Shown here: in pieces, positions 61,184 through 64,000 of the stretch
Position numbering within the stretch: the first letter of the stretch is position 1
How the letters are laid out: every line of letters begins with the position of its first letter
DNA from: Pseudomonas fluorescens
GTDB taxonomy: Bacteria > Pseudomonadota > Gammaproteobacteria > Pseudomonadales > Pseudomonadaceae
Direction of reading: 5' to 3'
Assembly: GCF_001648775.1 (NCBI RefSeq)
Contig: NZ_LVEJ01000022.1
Coordinates: forward strand, 1-64,000
DNA length: 64,000 bases
Made by a program: the position numbers and the translations under genes
The notes under the pieces: generated by a model
What the model was told of the DNA's origin: nothing
What the model saw: the letters and a program-made list of their open reading frames with translations, nothing else
Database searches by the model: none

Positions 61184-63091
61184 TTAAACGTCAGCAGCCG
61201 GACCGCCAATCGGTGTTTCCGGACGCTCGTCACGAACTACCGGAGGTGGCGGTGTACCCGTGCCACCTGACCAGTCGCGAGGCTCACGCGGCGTACGACC
61301 CGCCATGATGTCGTCGATCTGTTCAGCGTCGATCGTTTCATACTTCATCAGGGCATCAGCCATGGCGTCGAGCTTGTCACGGTTGTCCGTGAGGATCTGC
61401 TTGGCCGTGCCGTAGCACTGGTCAATGATGCTACGCACTTCGGAGTCGATCAGCTTGGCTGTCTCACCGGAGAAGCTCGCAGCCTGACCACCACCGCCGC
61501 GACCGAGGAACACTTCGCCTTCTTCTTCGGCATACATCAACGGACCGAGTTTTTCCGACAACCCCCACTTGGTCACCATGTTCCGTGCAATCTGACTGGC
61601 ACGCATGATGTCGTTGGAGGCGCCGGTGGTCACACCGTCGAAGCCCAAAGTCATTTCTTCAGCGATACGGCCGCCGTACAGCGAGCAGATCTGGCTGATC
61701 AACGCACGCTTGGACAGGCTGTAGCGATCTTCTTCGGGCAGGAACATGGTCACACCCAGCGCACGACCGCGCGGAATGATCGATACCTTGTAGACCGGAT
61801 CATGCTCGGGCACCACACGACCAACGATGGCGTGGCCGGCTTCGTGATAAGCGGTGTTCTGCTTTTCTTTCTCGGACATGACCATTGATTTGCGCTCGGC
61901 GCCCATCATGATCTTGTCTTTGGCCAGCTCGAATTCTTTCATCTCGACGATGCGCTTGCCGCTGCGCGCAGCGAACAGCGACGCTTCGTTGACCAGGTTG
62001 GCCAGGTCAGCACCGGAGAAACCCGGAGTACCACGCGCGATCACGGCCGGCGCGACGTCGTCACCCATTGGCACCTTGCGCATGTGCACCTTGAGAATCT
62101 GCTCGCGACCACGGATGTCCGGCAGACCAACGACAACCTGACGGTCGAAACGGCCCGGACGCAGCAGCGCTGGGTCGAGTACGTCTGGACGGTTGGTTGC
62201 AGCGATAACAATGATGCCGTCATTCATCTCGAAGCCGTCCATCTCAACCAGCAACTGGTTGAGGGTCTGCTCGCGCTCGTCGTGACCGCCACCCATGCCG
62301 GCGCCACGATGGCGACCAACGGCGTCGATTTCATCGATGAAGATGATGCAAGGCGCGTGTTTCTTCGCTTGCTCGAACATGTCACGAACACGGCTGGCAC
62401 CAACACCGACGAACATTTCGACGAAATCAGAACCGGAAATGGTGAAGAACGGCACCTTGGCTTCGCCAGCAATGGCCTTGGCCAGCAAGGTTTTACCGGT
62501 ACCCGGAGGACCGACCATCAGCACGCCGCGAGGAATCCGACCGCCCAGGCGCTGGAACTTGCCCGGATCACGGAGGAACTCAACCAGCTCGCCGACTTCT
62601 TCCTTGGCTTCGTCGCAACCGGCAACGTCAGCCAATGTGGTTTTCACCTGATCTTCGGAGAGCAGGCGTGCCTTGCTCTTGCCGAAGCTCATTGGCCCGC
62701 CCTTGCCACCGGCACCGCCCTGCATCTGGCGCATGAAGAACATGAACACCGCGATGATCACCAGGATCGGGAAGCTGGCCACCAGAAGCTGGGTCCAGAT
62801 GCTTTGCTGTTCAGGCTGCTTGCCTTCAACCACAACGTGATTGTCGACCAGATCGCCGATCAGGCCATTGTCCTGAATCGCCGGACGAATGGTCTTGAAG
62901 CTGTCGCCATCGTTGCGCTTGCCGGTAATCACATAGCCGTCAACGGCTACGCGCTCGACCTTGCCATCCTTGACCTGCTGGATGAAGTCGGAATAGTTGA
63001 GGGTCTGCGGCTCGTTAGGGCTGGAGAAGTTGTTCATCACCGTCACCAGGACAGCCGCGATGATCAACCACAGGATCAGATTCTTTGCCAT
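61184..63091 (-). CDS. ftsH: ATP-dependent zinc metalloprotease FtsH
   Basis: A 635-residue inner-membrane AAA protease degrading misassembled membrane proteins and regulators such as LpxC. The two helices are at residues 4-20 and 103-120. Walker A is GPPGTGKT (194-201), with a second region of homology ATNRPDVLDPALLRPGRFD and the zinc motif HEAGH near 417. The C-terminus is Pro/Arg-rich. The ATG at 63091 is given, but a TTG three codons upstream has better spacing to the GAGGG site and may be the true start. Confidence 0.97.
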   Translation of the reverse strand: MAKNLILWLIIAAVLVTVMNNFSSPNEPQTLNYSDFIQQVKDGKVERVAVDGYVITGKRNDGDSFKTIRPAIQDNGLIGDLVDNHVVVEGKQPEQQSIWTQLLVASFPILVIIAVFMFFMRQMQGGAGGKGGPMSFGKSKARLLSEDQVKTTLADVAGCDEAKEEVGELVEFLRDPGKFQRLGGRIPRGVLMVGPPGTGKTLLAKAIAGEAKVPFFTISGSDFVEMFVGVGASRVRDMFEQAKKHAPCIIFIDEIDAVGRHRGAGMGGGHDEREQTLNQLLVEMDGFEMNDGIIVIAATNRPDVLDPALLRPGRFDRQVVVGLPDIRGREQILKVHMRKVPMGDDVAPAVIARGTPGFSGADLANLVNEASLFAARSGKRIVEMKEFELAKDKIMMGAERKSMVMSEKEKQNTAYHEAGHAIVGRVVPEHDPVYKVSIIPRGRALGVTMFLPEEDRYSLSKRALISQICSLYGGRIAEEMTLGFDGVTTGASNDIMRASQIARNMVTKWGLSEKLGPLMYAEEEGEVFLGRGGGGQAASFSGETAKLIDSEVRSIIDQCYGTAKQILTDNRDKLDAMADALMKYETIDAEQIDDIMAGRTPREPRDWSGGTGTPPPPVVRDERPETPIGGPAADV

Positions 63092-63293
63092 ATCGTTCAA
63101 TTAACTACCCTCTGAAGCAAGCTCCGCTACTGGCGCGCGCTTCGCATGATATTCACCGGCCTAACTTACTACATTACCTACGGCTCTGGCAGGCGCCGTC
63201 TGTAACCCTTTGTGAAACACTTTCCACACAATATTCGTTAATGCTAGCCGGGCGAAATACTAAAAACCTATCACCCTGCCTAAAAACCTCGTT

Positions 63294-63923
63294 TTACTCG
63301 CTACGCCCGCGATAGCCCCAAGCCAGCATGTATTGCTCGCGGGATGTGCCACGAGAGGAATCCGGCTTGATCATCTGGATCTTGTCGAACTTCTTGCGAG
63401 CGTCCTTCAGGTAAATATCAAACCCTTCACCCTGAAAGATCTTGATCACAAAATTACCACCTGGCTTGAGGATCCGCTCCGCCAAATCAAGTGCCAGCTC
63501 GCAAAGGAACATGGCTTTGGGCATATCCACTTCAGGCGTACCACTCATATTGGGGGCCATATCGGAAATCACAAGGTCCACCTGCGAATTACCCACGGCT
63601 TCAAGAATGCGCCCGAGCACTTCGTCCTCGGTGAAGTCACCCTGAATGAAGGTAACGTCCGGAATGCTGTCCATTTCCAGGATGTCCGAAGCGATCAAAC
63701 GCCCCTGACCACCGATCAGCCGGCTAGTGACCTGCGACCAGCCACCCGGGGCGGCGCCAAGGTCGACAACGCTCATGCCGGGACGGATCAGCCTGTATTT
63801 CTCCTGGATTTCCAGAAGCTTGTAACTCGCACGCGAGCGGTAACCATCCTTTTGTGCTTGCTTCACATAGGGATCGTTGACATGTCTTTTCAGCCAACCA
63901 AGGCTTGTCTTGGAACGCGCCAT
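63294..63923 (-). CDS. rlmE: 23S rRNA (uridine-2'-O-)-methyltransferase RlmE
   Basis: A 209-residue FtsJ/RrmJ methyltransferase for U2552 of 23S rRNA. The SAM site is VVDLGAAPGGWSQV, and the catalytic tetrad K35, D121, K161, E196 is intact. It is followed by ftsH after about 200 bases of AT-rich, promoter-like sequence (63101-63293) and is presumably divergent from yhbY just beyond the window. Confidence 0.96.
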   Translation of the reverse strand: MARSKTSLGWLKRHVNDPYVKQAQKDGYRSRASYKLLEIQEKYRLIRPGMSVVDLGAAPGGWSQVTSRLIGGQGRLIASDILEMDSIPDVTFIQGDFTEDEVLGRILEAVGNSQVDLVISDMAPNMSGTPEVDMPKAMFLCELALDLAERILKPGGNFVIKIFQGEGFDIYLKDARKKFDKIQMIKPDSSRGTSREQYMLAWGYRGRSE

Positions 63924-63978
63924 TGGGCACCTCGATGATTAGGGTCGTGATTAATTGGGCGGATCCACGAGCCCTCGG

Positions 63979-63999
63979 GTAAAATGGCCGCCATTTTAC
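63979..63999. promoter_or_regulatory. Near-perfect palindrome upstream of rlmE
   Basis: GTAAAATGGC and GCCATTTTAC are perfect ten-base inverted arms around a single C, 56 bases upstream of the rlmE start and at the edge of the window. They may be overlapping divergent promoters or an operator for rlmE and the gene beyond. Confidence 0.5.
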
Positions 64000-64000
64000 A

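Overview
The window is a chromosomal segment of a Pseudomonas of the fluorescens group. This rests on gene order, protein family content, high GC third-position usage, and six copies of the palindromic REP pair with the GGGAGCGAGC..GCTCGCGA core that is characteristic of these species. Blocks of gene order match what I recall of the P. aeruginosa chromosome: dppA paralogues-opdP-dppBCDF, speC, piuABC, ampDE-nadC, and the pnp-to-rlmE block. No phage, plasmid, CRISPR array, secretion system or transposase gene is visible; most of the window is core genome.

Layout. 1-12933: di/tripeptide uptake locus, with four paralogous DppA-type binding proteins, an OprD-family porin (OpdP) and the DppBCDF permease/ATPase. 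13147-17432 (mostly minus): small acidic secreted protein, MFS transporter, a repeat-rich 1.1-kb gap, and prfC. 17764-21226: a four-gene OpuC/Yeh-type betaine ABC importer. 21861-23024: speC (ornithine decarboxylase) behind a long leader containing its own terminator-like hairpin. 23267-29995: iron uptake cluster, with a Sel1 protein and piuC diverging from the TonB receptor piuA, followed by a membrane PepSY/flavodoxin reductase fusion. 30218-31759: Tat-exported PhoD-type phosphatase. 31945-38795: fructose PTS fruBKA and divergent regulator fruR, with an exact FruR operator between them. 38799-47263: tatD, a zinc-ribbon membrane protein, a chemoreceptor, ampDE, a DUF1631 protein and nadC. 47315-48383: two small uncharacterised proteins.

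48390-63923 is the conserved information-processing and housekeeping block read on the minus strand: rlmE, ftsH, folP, glmM, tpiA, secG, tRNA-Leu(GAG), tRNA-fMet, rimP, nusA, infB, rbfA, truB, rpsO, pnp, then tRNA-Thr(CGU). This is the classic gamma-proteobacterial order.

The unusual content is mostly in the intergenic DNA. There are three repeat families: REPIN-like palindromes; a CCCTCACCC-ended inverted element, one copy of which has become a 111-bp x4 tandem array and another of which supplies the stop codon of a gene; and a long dispersed element at both ends of the first 16 kb. There are also several leader hairpins and operator-like palindromes. I found no convincing new multi-gene system. 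The best leads are the speC leader, the AAACGTTT-cored palindrome before opdP, and the coding effect of the repeats.
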